Notes under the pieces: model-generated | What the model was told of the DNA's origin: nothing | Databases searched by the model: none | What the model saw: the letters and a program-made list of their open reading frames with translations, nothing else | Shown here: piece by piece, positions 8,170-14,903 of the stretch | Numbering within the stretch: the stretch's first letter is position 1 | Layout of the letters: each line of letters begins with the position of its first letter | Program-made: the position numbers and the translations under genes | Source of the DNA: a virus | DNA length: 35,501 nucleotides | IMG/VR virus record: IMGVR_UViG_3300036823_000154 | Span: 1-35,501 of that record | Strand: one strand, 5' to 3'

Positions 8170-8700
8170 TTCGACCCCTTTAACTATGCGTCATAGCGGG
8201 GTGTCTGACAATACCCGCTATCCCCATCCCTTGACAACACGTACCCACTATGATAATGCTAGAAAAATTGGGCCAAGCTCCTCGGTCGTTGATTTAAGCA
8301 CCTGCTTAGAACATAAGCAGGCACACATCTTCTCCTGTGTTTGGATTGATTCCGAATGGGACACAATGTGGTAAAGACCTGAAACATTGGTTTCCGCGGC
8401 TTAATTGAGATCAACGATGGGATAAGTGATGACACCTCAATTGTCATCACCGAAATGTCTATGTACCGGCATAGATGGGAGTGGTTGGCCCCACATACCG
8501 CCGCAAGGCGGTTTTGTGGTTCTTGGATTGAGTTGGAAAGGAACGTGGGGGGCGCTTTCATAATAGGGGGTTGTAGGAAGCTGCCGAATATATTGAATAA
8601 GGCAGGGCGCGTATCGATTAGGTTCGCGCCGATTAAGCTCCATACAACTGTCCTATTCTGGGTACGTGCGGTTAAGGGATAGGAACGATAAATCGACCTT
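8160..8700 (-). ncRNA. Large structured non-coding region, candidate ornate RNA
   Basis: About 540 nt with no convincing ORF. On the minus strand it would start near 8700 from the promoter at 8707-8734. Helices seen: 8671-8678 (GTTAAGGG) with 8176-8184 as a long-range closing stem with one bulge; a likely three-way junction within about 8569-8651 (outer arm GTTGTA/TACAAC, inner arms TGCC/GGCA and GGCGCG/CGCGCC); 8491-8519 (CCACA-ACCGCC, GCAA loop); 8426-8434 with 8442-8450 (nine pairs); 8301-8308 with 8314-8321 (eight pairs, five-base loop); 8193-8200 with 8214-8221 (eight pairs). Size and ornament recall phage-borne large RNAs such as ROOL or GOLLD, but no family could be recognised. The pairing is seen; the RNA and its strand are inferred. 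Confidence 0.5.
8231..8257 (+). promoter_or_regulatory. Possible plus-strand promoter inside the non-coding block
   Basis: TTGACA at 8231-8236 and GATAAT at 8252-8257 with a 15-base spacer, shorter than the 17 preferred by sigma-70. The inverted repeat 8193-8221 lies just upstream and could be an operator. A transcript would run right and meet the 8491-8519 hairpin, which has TTTT after its inner stem and might stop it. It could be chance. Confidence 0.35.
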
Positions 8701-8706
8701 CCTTTA

Positions 8707-8734
8707 ATTAAAGCGCGATGGCCCGAGATGTCAA
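8707..8734 (-). promoter_or_regulatory. Sigma-70-type promoter TTGACA-16-TTTAAT after the tail chaperones
   Basis: On the minus strand TTGACA (8729-8734) and TTTAAT (8707-8712) are 16 bases apart, matching 11 of 12 consensus bases. It begins two bases after the stop of the frameshifted chaperone (8736). The start of transcription would fall near 8700, immediately before the first hairpin of the non-coding block. It would drive that block and, by read-through, the tape measure to lysis genes. Confidence 0.6.
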
Positions 8735-8735
8735 A

Positions 8736-9223
8736 TCATGCCTTCGCCTTGCGCTTTGCTTCTTCTGCTTCGTTCTGAAGCATCAGCATGAGGTTCGTCA
8801 CGAACCAGTGTGGTTGCCGGCGGTATGTTTCCCAGCCCCACTTCATTTCTCTGCAGAGCAGGATAGCTTTGAGTTCAGGCGGCAAGTAGGCGCGCCCGAC
8901 GGCGAAGAACTCGTGCCAGATCAGCTCTGCGCTGGAGTCTTCGCCTCCGTAAAATCCCCGTTCACGATCTTCGTGACCTCCTTGCTGAGGAAGAGATAAT
9001 CGCCGAGAGGAAGCGCGCGGAGCAGGGTTGGGATGTCTTCCATTTTGCCGTCAATGGAAACGACTGCGATAGTGACAAGCCGTTTTGCGAGCTCGCTCTT
9101 TGAGAGTTCGGCTCCTTCTTTAGCGTCATTGATGTCGAGGAACTCTCCGGCGGAGATGTATTCCTTGAGCTCAACTGCTACTCCCGAAGGCGTGGTAACT
9201 GTTTTCGATTTTCGTTCTGACAT
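8736..9223 (-). CDS. Tail assembly chaperone GT-type fusion made by -1 frameshift (about 162 aa)
   Basis: Downstream of and overlapping the end of the 100-aa chaperone is a second open frame, -1 relative to it, ending at TGA 8736-8738. It has no usable start of its own but encodes a conserved-looking tail with KWGWETYRRQPHWFV and a charged AEEAKRKAKA end. This is the classic G/GT arrangement of siphophages. A slip at T-TTT-ACG (8954-8951, codon 91 of the first frame) lets the tRNA re-pair perfectly and gives 91 + 71 residues. No classical XXXYYYZ heptamer is present; an SD-like AAGGAGG lies about 25 nt upstream. The -1 frame is open from about 9054, so the exact slip site is inferred. The product helps assemble the tube protein around the tape measure. 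Confidence 0.75.
8921..9223 (-). CDS. Tail assembly chaperone, G-type (100 aa)
   Basis: A small, charged, mostly helical protein directly after the tail tube gene and before the tape measure, the fixed place of gpG in siphophages. The segment around residues 20-60 (GEFLDINDAKEG and SKSELAKRLV) resembles tail-assembly chaperone folds. It stops at 8921, after the shift zone where the -1 frame for the T-domain is entered. The leader 'CACCACAATG' lacks an SD site. Confidence 0.8.
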   Translation of the reverse strand: MSERKSKTVTTPSGVAVELKEYISAGEFLDINDAKEGAELSKSELAKRLVTIAVVSIDGKMEDIPTLLRALPLGDYLFLSKEVTKIVNGDFTEAKTPAQS

Positions 9224-9243
9224 TGTGGTGAGGATTTTGTTTA

Positions 9244-10245
9244 TTACGCGCTGGTAGCCGCGGTGTTGGTGGTTACGACGTTCAACATCTCGGAATTCGC
9301 GGTCGAGTACGTCGCTTTGAACTTCACGGTCTGATAGACGAGGTCCTTGACCTTGATCGGGCGCGAGAGCTCAGTGAAATACACTTGGTCGAGCGTGACG
9401 GCGACCGTGGGGTGGGATGAGCTGCCGATCGTGACATCCGTGTTTTGGAGCTCAATGAGCATCGCCTGCGGGATGTTCGGCGTGGCGAGCGCGACCGTCT
9501 TGAAGTCGGCCTCGTTCTGCCAGATGGCCTCAAGCGAACCGGTCACTTTGAACTCTTTGTTCAGGTAATCGATCGGGGCTGTGCTGCCGAGCACGTCGTC
9601 GTCCTCGATGCTTGCGTCGAGCGATAGCTTGCACGACTTCAGCGGGATGGCGGTCGCTCCGGAAAGCCCGGAGACCGAGGTCGCGTACTTGAAGGTCATG
9701 TACTGCGGGAGGAAGCGGTTCTCTGCGGCGATGGACGGCGTGAAGGAGCTTTGCGATACGCCCTTCTGCGCTTTCACCGAAAGGGAGAGCTCCGCGAACT
9801 TCTTCAGCTCCACGTCGAGATCCATTTTGTGGATGACGCCGAGCGCGTGGGAGTAATCGACGCCGGAAAGCGGATCGTGGATGAAGAGGGTCAACGACTG
9901 GTGCTGTGCGCTCTCGCCGACGGTAGCCTTGTGGTCGTAGACGATGGTCTCGCCCGAGTGCGTGCTGTCCGCGCTGGCGCCGAACATCGCGTACAGGATC
10001 AGCGGCAAGCTGAGGTCCGTGAGGGGAACCTTGAGCGTGCCTTCTGCCCAGTTCTTCACGCGGAACTGCCCGACGGAATCCTCGATGATGCCGTATGCCT
10101 CGTCCTGCGTGACGTTCTCGTACTTCTCGTCGAGGGATGCGTCGCTGAAGGGAAGCCAATGGTTGGCCGATGAAATGGCGGTGCCGCGGGTGACTTCTTT
10201 CGCGATGCCGATGCTGAACCGCCGGCCTATTCCTTTTACTGACAT
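9244..10245 (-). CDS. Major tail tube protein (333 aa)
   Basis: The N-terminus GRRFSIGIAKEVTRGTA is typical of phage tube proteins: a fixed glycine and a 'KEVTRGT' strand that packs against the next subunit. It continues with alternating beta strands (e.g. YENVTQDEAYG, GTLKVPLT) and a Thr/Ser-rich C-terminus, as in tail tube proteins with an added Ig-like domain. The length (333) allows a tube core of about 200 residues plus insertions. It sits between the tail terminator region and the tail chaperones, as expected. The start ATG at 10245 follows the upstream stop by two bases. Confidence 0.85.
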   Translation of the reverse strand: MSVKGIGRRFSIGIAKEVTRGTAISSANHWLPFSDASLDEKYENVTQDEAYGIIEDSVGQFRVKNWAEGTLKVPLTDLSLPLILYAMFGASADSTHSGETIVYDHKATVGESAQHQSLTLFIHDPLSGVDYSHALGVIHKMDLDVELKKFAELSLSVKAQKGVSQSSFTPSIAAENRFLPQYMTFKYATSVSGLSGATAIPLKSCKLSLDASIEDDDVLGSTAPIDYLNKEFKVTGSLEAIWQNEADFKTVALATPNIPQAMLIELQNTDVTIGSSSHPTVAVTLDQVYFTELSRPIKVKDLVYQTVKFKATYSTANSEMLNVVTTNTAATSA

Positions 10246-10247
10246 GG

Positions 10248-10490
10248 TTATTCGTTGTTGGTTTCTGATTCACCGACCTTTCCCGGATTCACCGGCTTCC
10301 GTCTTTCGAGGTAGATTGCTTCGGCATCCTGACGGGTGGCGGCGCGGATCGTGATGGCCTGATAGCCATTCGATTCGGGGTAAAAATAGTCGTTTTCGAG
10401 CTGCGAGGTGGCTTTGATGGTGGTCGGCTGGACGTCCTTATTCTCGACGTCGGAACCTTCGATCATTTTGTTTGGGGAATTAAGCTGCAT
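10248..10490 (-). CDS. Small tail-region protein (80 aa)
   Basis: An acidic and polar protein of unknown family, with one short mixed region (about residues 30-66: ENDYFYPES, AITIRAATRQDAEAIYLERR). It lies between the HNH gene and the tail tube gene; its ATG overlaps the last codons of the HNH gene. Its place suggests that before the HNH insertion it followed the tail terminator gene directly. It may be a tail accessory factor. Confidence 0.6.
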   Translation of the reverse strand: MQLNSPNKMIEGSDVENKDVQPTTIKATSQLENDYFYPESNGYQAITIRAATRQDAEAIYLERRKPVNPGKVGESETNNE

Positions 10491-11148
10491 GGAGATAGTT
10501 GATTATTTGTGTTCTCTTTTTGGAATTACAGCTTTGGCATAGAGGCTGTATATTCTCGATGTCGTTGGAACCGCCGCGGGACAATGGAACAATGTGATCC
10601 TCGGTGAGAATGATGTGGGGTTCGGGTCGATTACAGGCAACACATCGGGATCTGCACCGTTGCTTCAGGGCCTCCCATTGTTCTCGTGTGTGGGAACCGG
10701 CAGCATTTCGCTCAAGTAGATAGCGTTTTTCATTGAGCGCTAGGGTATTGGAATACCCGCCCTTCCATCGCCAGTGAGCTGGGCCGCGCGGAAGGTTGGC
10801 CTTTACTGCGGCGATGTGTTCTGGAGTCAACGGTTTCCCTTTATGCGCTGCGCCGATCTTCGCGCGCGTTTCCGCAGTTACGATTTTCCCGGTATGAATA
10901 ATGCGAAGTCGAGCTTTGTGTTCTTCGGAAACAGGGTGTCCCGGCATTCCTTTCTTACCACCCTGTCCCTTGCGCTGTTCGTGTGGAATTGCACGTTGAG
11001 CATCACCAATCTTCCGTCGAGCCTCCGCCGAGACGTAATGACCTTTGTGGGCCTCGCTCATTTTCCGGCGGGTTTCGAGGGTGGGATGTTTACCCCGGTG
11101 AGATTCGCTGAGGCGTACCCTATGAAGTTCAGTGATTGCGGAGGGAAT
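10480..11148 (-). CDS. HNH homing endonuclease with NUMOD3-type repeats
   Basis: The first ATG is at 11061, but the frame stays open upstream and encodes another copy of the same repeat (LSESHRGKHPTLETRRK), so the protein probably starts earlier, perhaps at ATT 11146-11148. Several NUMOD3-like helices (MSEAHKGHYVSAEARRK; VSEEHKARL; TPEHIAAVK) form a DNA-binding array. The C-terminal half has CVACNRPEP, LTEDHIVPLSRGG and CQSCNSKK, a Zn-bound HNH site. It is inserted between the tail terminator (stop 11166) and the 80-aa gene, which it overlaps by 11 bases. The role is gene mobility by nicking or cutting near the insertion site. It is similar in its active site to the partial HNH gene at the left edge. 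Confidence 0.85.
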   Translation of the reverse strand: MPSAITELHRVRLSESHRGKHPTLETRRKMSEAHKGHYVSAEARRKIGDAQRAIPHEQRKGQGGKKGMPGHPVSEEHKARLRIIHTGKIVTAETRAKIGAAHKGKPLTPEHIAAVKANLPRGPAHWRWKGGYSNTLALNEKRYLLERNAAGSHTREQWEALKQRCRSRCVACNRPEPHIILTEDHIVPLSRGGSNDIENIQPLCQSCNSKKRTQIINYLHAA

Positions 11149-11165
11149 GAATGTGGTGATTAGTT

Positions 11166-11630
11166 TTATTGCACTGCGGCGGGAACGAGAACCTTTGCCT
11201 TAATTGTGATGTACATCGTTATAAATGTCACGGAGCCGCTGCTCACAGGCCCGGGCGGGTCGAGGATCGCCGGATTAACGCCTCCCACGGCCATGCCCTG
11301 CAGGGTGACGTCGTTGTCGAAAACCTGAAGCACTGCGTCCATTAGGCCCTCCAGATAGGTGGGGTCGGTTGTCGGAAGGTTCTCCGGCGTCGTGATGACC
11401 ATGACATACCACGTGTATTCCCTGAGGTTGGTAGCGACGTCTTCATATTCGGACTGGCTGACGGTCGGCGGGATGACGAGCGCGGCCGGAAATGCGCCCC
11501 ACGTCCGGTCAAGAGGATTCAGCTTCGTGTAATCGTCCGCGGCCACCGATCCGAGAACGCCGCTCGAAACGAGAGACTGCAGGTCCGTGACGATCGCGCT
11601 TTTTATATTTTGTGAGGGAGTATTACCCAT
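11166..11630 (-). CDS. Tail terminator / completion protein (154 aa)
   Basis: An alpha/beta protein with N-terminal helix (residues 5-25), a central AALVIPP strand and a C-terminal ITMYITIKAKV strand. The layout and length fit the siphophage tail terminator (gpU / HK97 gp11-like) group, which caps the tube and binds the connector. It follows the gp10-like gene with an 8-base overlap, the standard order. The family call is by size, order and strand pattern rather than by a unique motif. Confidence 0.65.
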   Translation of the reverse strand: MGNTPSQNIKSAIVTDLQSLVSSGVLGSVAADDYTKLNPLDRTWGAFPAALVIPPTVSQSEYEDVATNLREYTWYVMVITTPENLPTTDPTYLEGLMDAVLQVFDNDVTLQGMAVGGVNPAILDPPGPVSSGSVTFITMYITIKAKVLVPAAVQ

Positions 11631-12093
11631 TGGCCTGTGAGGCGATCGCCTCGTTTACCTGATCGAGCGCTTGGACGAAGAGCGTCTCGATGTCTGGCTG
11701 CGCGGCCATAACGATTCTCTCCATGAAGGGATTGGCCTTTGTGCCGGGATGATGTACGACGGGGCCGAAGATCTGACCGGTAGCCGTGTTCGCAAGGACG
11801 CGCTTGTTCACGGCTTTGATCTCATGCGGGCCGGTACCGAACTCCACATAGGGTGCGTAGCTCGCGCGGGGATACCAGCGGGCCTGAAGGTTACCGATCT
11901 CGAACGCCCAGTTTTGCACGAGGTAGCCGGTCTTTATGGGGACCGTGGCTCCGGTGGTGAATTTCGCAAGGATCGCTTGCGCGGCGACGATGGCTTTCTG
12001 GATGATCGGTTGCGAGACTGAAGGATAGTTCGCAAGGGCGTTTTGGAGCTTTGGAAGATTGGGTATTGAAACTGAAAATGTGGCTCCTTGCAT
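11623..12093 (-). CDS. HK97 gp10-like head-tail protein (156 aa)
   Basis: Contains the family pattern: PIKTGYLVQNW (loop), YAPYVEFGTGPH (residues about 82-93, aromatic-x-VEFGT) and HPGTKANPFM (about 115-125). The VEFGT-PH and HPGxKxxPFM pair is diagnostic of HK97 gp10-like tail components, which take part in head-tail joining. The start ATG at 12093 lies four bases after the stop of the adaptor gene. Confidence 0.88.
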   Translation of the reverse strand: MQGATFSVSIPNLPKLQNALANYPSVSQPIIQKAIVAAQAILAKFTTGATVPIKTGYLVQNWAFEIGNLQARWYPRASYAPYVEFGTGPHEIKAVNKRVLANTATGQIFGPVVHHPGTKANPFMERIVMAAQPDIETLFVQALDQVNEAIASQANG

Positions 12094-12097
12094 GAAA

Positions 12098-12970
12098 TTA
12101 GAAGACGTTGCCGACGCGGCGATAATTTGCGATGGTGTTGCGGTCGAGGGCGTCGAGCTGGTCTCTCCACGCGGTTGTAGCTCCCTGAATTGCCTCGCTC
12201 GCCTTGCCGTCGAGCTGTCGGCGCTTCCATAGGCGGGTAACGAGGTTCTCGCACACTCCCGTGAGGTCGGAAGGGAGCTGATGGGTCGAGCCGTTGCCGG
12301 CGTTCTGCCAATCGACGGGAAACCCTGCGATGTAGGTCGCGCGGATCATGTTGTTGTAGAGGCCGGGAATCGAGCCGTACACGCGTATGATGCCCGACCG
12401 GCCCTGCTGGTCGAGTTCATATTGGTCCTGAATGAAATCGGTCCAATTCGGATTGCTCGGTGTGCCCGAGCGCCACTGGAATGAGATGAGGCCCGAAATC
12501 TCGAACACCGCGCCTGTTTGGGTGACGCTCGCAGGCTGGCTCATCGTGAGTGCGCCGCTGCTTCCTACGGATGCAATGGTTGTCCCTTGAGGGAAAAGGC
12601 CCTGTATGTTGTAAAGCTGCATTCCGGTGACGATGCCGGTGTAAGGGGTGACGCTTACGTTCGCGGATCCCTGCGTGAGATTCCCCGTGACGATGAGATA
12701 GGTGACCGGTGCGTTCCGAAGTACGAGGCGCTCCTGCTTTCTTCCTTGTGCGGTATAGACCTCGTTCAGGTATTTCTTTTGGAAGAAATGGCCGTCATTC
12801 GGATACATCTCAAGGCCGGTCTTGCCGCACTCGCGCTCGATGTAGTCCGTGGCGCCGTTTATCATGCGCGTCAAAACCGCGTCCTTGTCATCAATGGTGA
12901 TGTCGAGGCGGTCCTTAACACGCTGGAGAGTGGTCAGAGAATAAGGATAGACTTTCTCGGTGGTTGTCAT
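12098..12970 (-). CDS. Head-tail adaptor, HK97 gp6-like, with inserted beta domain (290 aa)
   Basis: The N-terminus (LTTLQRVKDRLDI, then DAVLTRMINGATDYIE) and the C-terminus (LPSDLTGVCENLVTRLWKRR) are the helices of gp6-type adaptors that bind the portal. Between them, at about residues 60-200, lies an extra Thr/Gly/Val-rich beta region (GNLTQGSANVSV; GTTIASVGSSGALT), which makes the protein much longer than the usual 100-200 residues. This insertion could form a surface domain at the connector. The start follows the hairpin at 12997-13027. Confidence 0.8.
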   Translation of the reverse strand: MTTTEKVYPYSLTTLQRVKDRLDITIDDKDAVLTRMINGATDYIERECGKTGLEMYPNDGHFFQKKYLNEVYTAQGRKQERLVLRNAPVTYLIVTGNLTQGSANVSVTPYTGIVTGMQLYNIQGLFPQGTTIASVGSSGALTMSQPASVTQTGAVFEISGLISFQWRSGTPSNPNWTDFIQDQYELDQQGRSGIIRVYGSIPGLYNNMIRATYIAGFPVDWQNAGNGSTHQLPSDLTGVCENLVTRLWKRRQLDGKASEAIQGATTAWRDQLDALDRNTIANYRRVGNVF

Positions 12971-12996
12971 TATTACGGAGGGATGGACCCTCGTGT

Positions 12997-13027
12997 CGTG
13001 GCTCTTACCTCACCGGGAAGAGCCACG
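12997..13027 (-). promoter_or_regulatory. Perfect 10-bp hairpin upstream of the adaptor gene
   Basis: CGTGGCTCTT (12997-13006) pairs with AAGAGCCACG (13018-13027) around an 11-base loop. It lies in the 79-base gap between the decoration-like gene and the adaptor gene, 27 nt before the ATG. No U-tract follows, so attenuation, mRNA processing or stability control is more likely than full termination. A second small hairpin (AGGT-TCGAAA-ACCT) lies at 13035-13048. Confidence 0.55.
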
Positions 13028-13049
13028 GGAACGAAGGTTCGAAAACCTA

Positions 13050-13502
13050 TTAGGTGTTCGAAACGGTCGAGTCTACCGGCAATTGGCCGTTCTCGCCGAG
13101 AATAATCTGGGCAAAACCGACGCTCGCCGGGGAAGTGCCGCTTGTGAAAGCAGGCGTAATGACCGCCCGAAGGTACCGCTTCCGATTAAGGTTGAGGCCT
13201 TCGATGCGCGCCACATTTTCCGCGTTCGCGCCGTGCACGTTGAGGGTGAATCCGATCACGGCACCGGTATTGTCGAGCGCATTCGCCCACGTCGAGTTAT
13301 CGGCGGATTCCTGCAGGGTTACTGCAAGGGTCGCTGCGGTTGGCGAGCCAGATGCGCTTACGCCGAGGGCGTATATCGCGGCATTATCAGCTCCTGACGT
13401 GTCAACGGACACGCCGTCTACCGCGCTGGAACCACTGAAACTCTGCGGTACGAGGGTCGTGCCGCCGACAACTTTGGTGTTGTCATATACATTGTTACGC
13501 AT
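13050..13502 (-). CDS. Putative capsid decoration / head protein (150 aa)
   Basis: Beta-rich, Ser/Ala/Thr-rich protein with a jelly-roll or Ig-like look (TLAVTLQESADNSTWANAL, residues about 60-78; GLNLNRKRYLRAVITP near 105-120). The 'VTLQESxDNxxW' strand occurs in phage head proteins placed right after the major capsid gene. Decoration or head-associated role is inferred from position. The C-terminal FAQIILGENGQLP is also common in this group. Confidence 0.6.
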   Translation of the reverse strand: MRNNVYDNTKVVGGTTLVPQSFSGSSAVDGVSVDTSGADNAAIYALGVSASGSPTAATLAVTLQESADNSTWANALDNTGAVIGFTLNVHGANAENVARIEGLNLNRKRYLRAVITPAFTSGTSPASVGFAQIILGENGQLPVDSTVSNT

Positions 13503-13650
13503 TGAATGAGATGTTTGGCCCCTGCCTTCCTTCGACTTTAATCGGAAGGGACGAAACGCTTGCGCGCTTCGACGGGCGGTTTATGAACCCCGTCCGCTCC
13601 GACCCGCGCCGAGGAAAGGGGCGCAGAGCCGGGAGGCGGACATAGGCGGA
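13503..13650 (-). other. Structured 3' region of the capsid mRNA
   Basis: The 148-base gap after the capsid stop has three stems: 13592-13600 with 13632-13641 (nine pairs, one bulge), with an inner GCGCC/GGCGC arm; 13553-13559 with 13564-13570 (GCAA tetraloop); and 13525-13530 with 13544-13549. No U-tract is present. It probably sets the level or half-life of the capsid transcript relative to downstream genes. No ORF is convincing here. Confidence 0.5.
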
Positions 13651-14880
13651 CTAGGACGCCGCCGTATAAATGACGGTGAACGCTTTGGGGAGCACGACCA
13701 CGAATGCGTGGCGGTGCTTGTAAACGATGCCGCGCTGATCGGAAAGAGCCACCTCTTTGCCGCCGAACGAGCCGGACTCGAACTGGGCCACGCGCAAGTC
13801 GCCTTTGTCGCCGAACGCGCACGCCTTCATGTTTCCGAAGATCATGAACGACGTGTTTGCCTGCGAGCCAACGGTGGTTGCGGGGAGCCAGCGGTTCGTA
13901 TAGACGGGGAAGCCGCCCATATTGCCCGCCTTGAGGATCGGGCCGCCGGTCGGGTCTTTCTGAAGACCTGCGTCGTTGGCCGCGAACCCGCCCAAGAACA
14001 AGTACGGAATGCCGGACGTCGAAGCGAGCTCCGAAGCGATCGCAGCCCAGACGGTGCGGTGCATGTACCATGCGGCGCCGTCCAAGATGGACTCTTCGAG
14101 GGTTGCGATGACGTTCTGCGCGTCCGTGACCGGATTGAACTTCGCGTATGTCGTGCTGCCTGAAGCCAGCGTGTACGTGTTGACGTTCGCGGTGTTCAGG
14201 ATGCCGACGAAAGGACCCGGAGCGGTGGACGGAGTGCCACCAACGAATCCCTGCTGGTCAACCATGTTCGCGAGCGCCTCGCCTGCCATCGCCATGAGCC
14301 AGTCCGCGAGCTGCACCGAGGCATCGGCCAAAAGGTCGTTGCCGACGGTGAACGCGAGCTGCCACTTGCGGGCGATGAGGACGGCCTGTCCGAACGTGAG
14401 TCCGGTGACCGTGCCGGGGAGGTCCACGCCGACGTAAGAGCCGGTGAGGAAGGAGCCGGTGTAATTGGGGATGCCCAATTCATCGGTCTTCATCGGCCAC
14501 TGCTGGCACTGCTTCATGATCGTACCGACCGAAGCGGCGATACGAAGGATCGCTGCCGCAACTTCCGGTTCGACCAAGTAGCCGCCGCGGTTGTCCTGCT
14601 CCTCAATGAGCGCCTCGTTCGCCTTCATGCGCAACGCGCCTTCCTTGTTGCCGCGGAAGACGGCCTGCACCTGCTTCGCGAACGCGATCTTCTGCTCCGT
14701 GTCCAGTCCGGTGATGTCGCGGCCCTTTACCGATCGCTCGATAAGCGCCATCTCGACCACCTTGCGGGCATTCTTTACGGAGATCTCCTCCATCGTAGGG
14801 ACGAGGGATTTCTCCATGAAGTCGTTGAAGCCCGTCTTTACGGTCTCTTCAACTGACTTCAAAATCTTTTCAGTTTCCAC
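13651..14880 (-). CDS. Major capsid protein, HK97 fold (409 aa)
   Basis: The start is GTG at 14880. Residues 1 to about 95 form a charged helical delta-like domain (MEKSLVPTMEE; ARKVVEMALIERS). The mature part begins near GGYLVEPEVAAAILR (about 98-112), typical of gp5 capsids just after the protease cut. Further markers are KWQLAFTVGNDLLADA and DWLMAMAGEALANMVDQQ (spine helix and P-domain), NVIATLEESILDGAAWYMHR, and MIFGNMKACAFGDKGDLRV with KHRHAFVVVLPKAF near the end. It builds the icosahedral shell. The gene follows the protease-scaffold gene by 23 bases. Confidence 0.95.
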   Translation of the reverse strand: METEKILKSVEETVKTGFNDFMEKSLVPTMEEISVKNARKVVEMALIERSVKGRDITGLDTEQKIAFAKQVQAVFRGNKEGALRMKANEALIEEQDNRGGYLVEPEVAAAILRIAASVGTIMKQCQQWPMKTDELGIPNYTGSFLTGSYVGVDLPGTVTGLTFGQAVLIARKWQLAFTVGNDLLADASVQLADWLMAMAGEALANMVDQQGFVGGTPSTAPGPFVGILNTANVNTYTLASGSTTYAKFNPVTDAQNVIATLEESILDGAAWYMHRTVWAAIASELASTSGIPYLFLGGFAANDAGLQKDPTGGPILKAGNMGGFPVYTNRWLPATTVGSQANTSFMIFGNMKACAFGDKGDLRVAQFESGSFGGKEVALSDQRGIVYKHRHAFVVVLPKAFTVIYTAAS

Positions 14881-14903
14881 TGATTAGGTTGTGGGTTGTA
14901 GGT

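Noticed and set aside
8437-8682. Short open frames on both strands in the non-coding block (68 and 75 codons)
   Set aside because: They run through perfect hairpins, are Pro/Arg-rich with no domain, and have no start signals.
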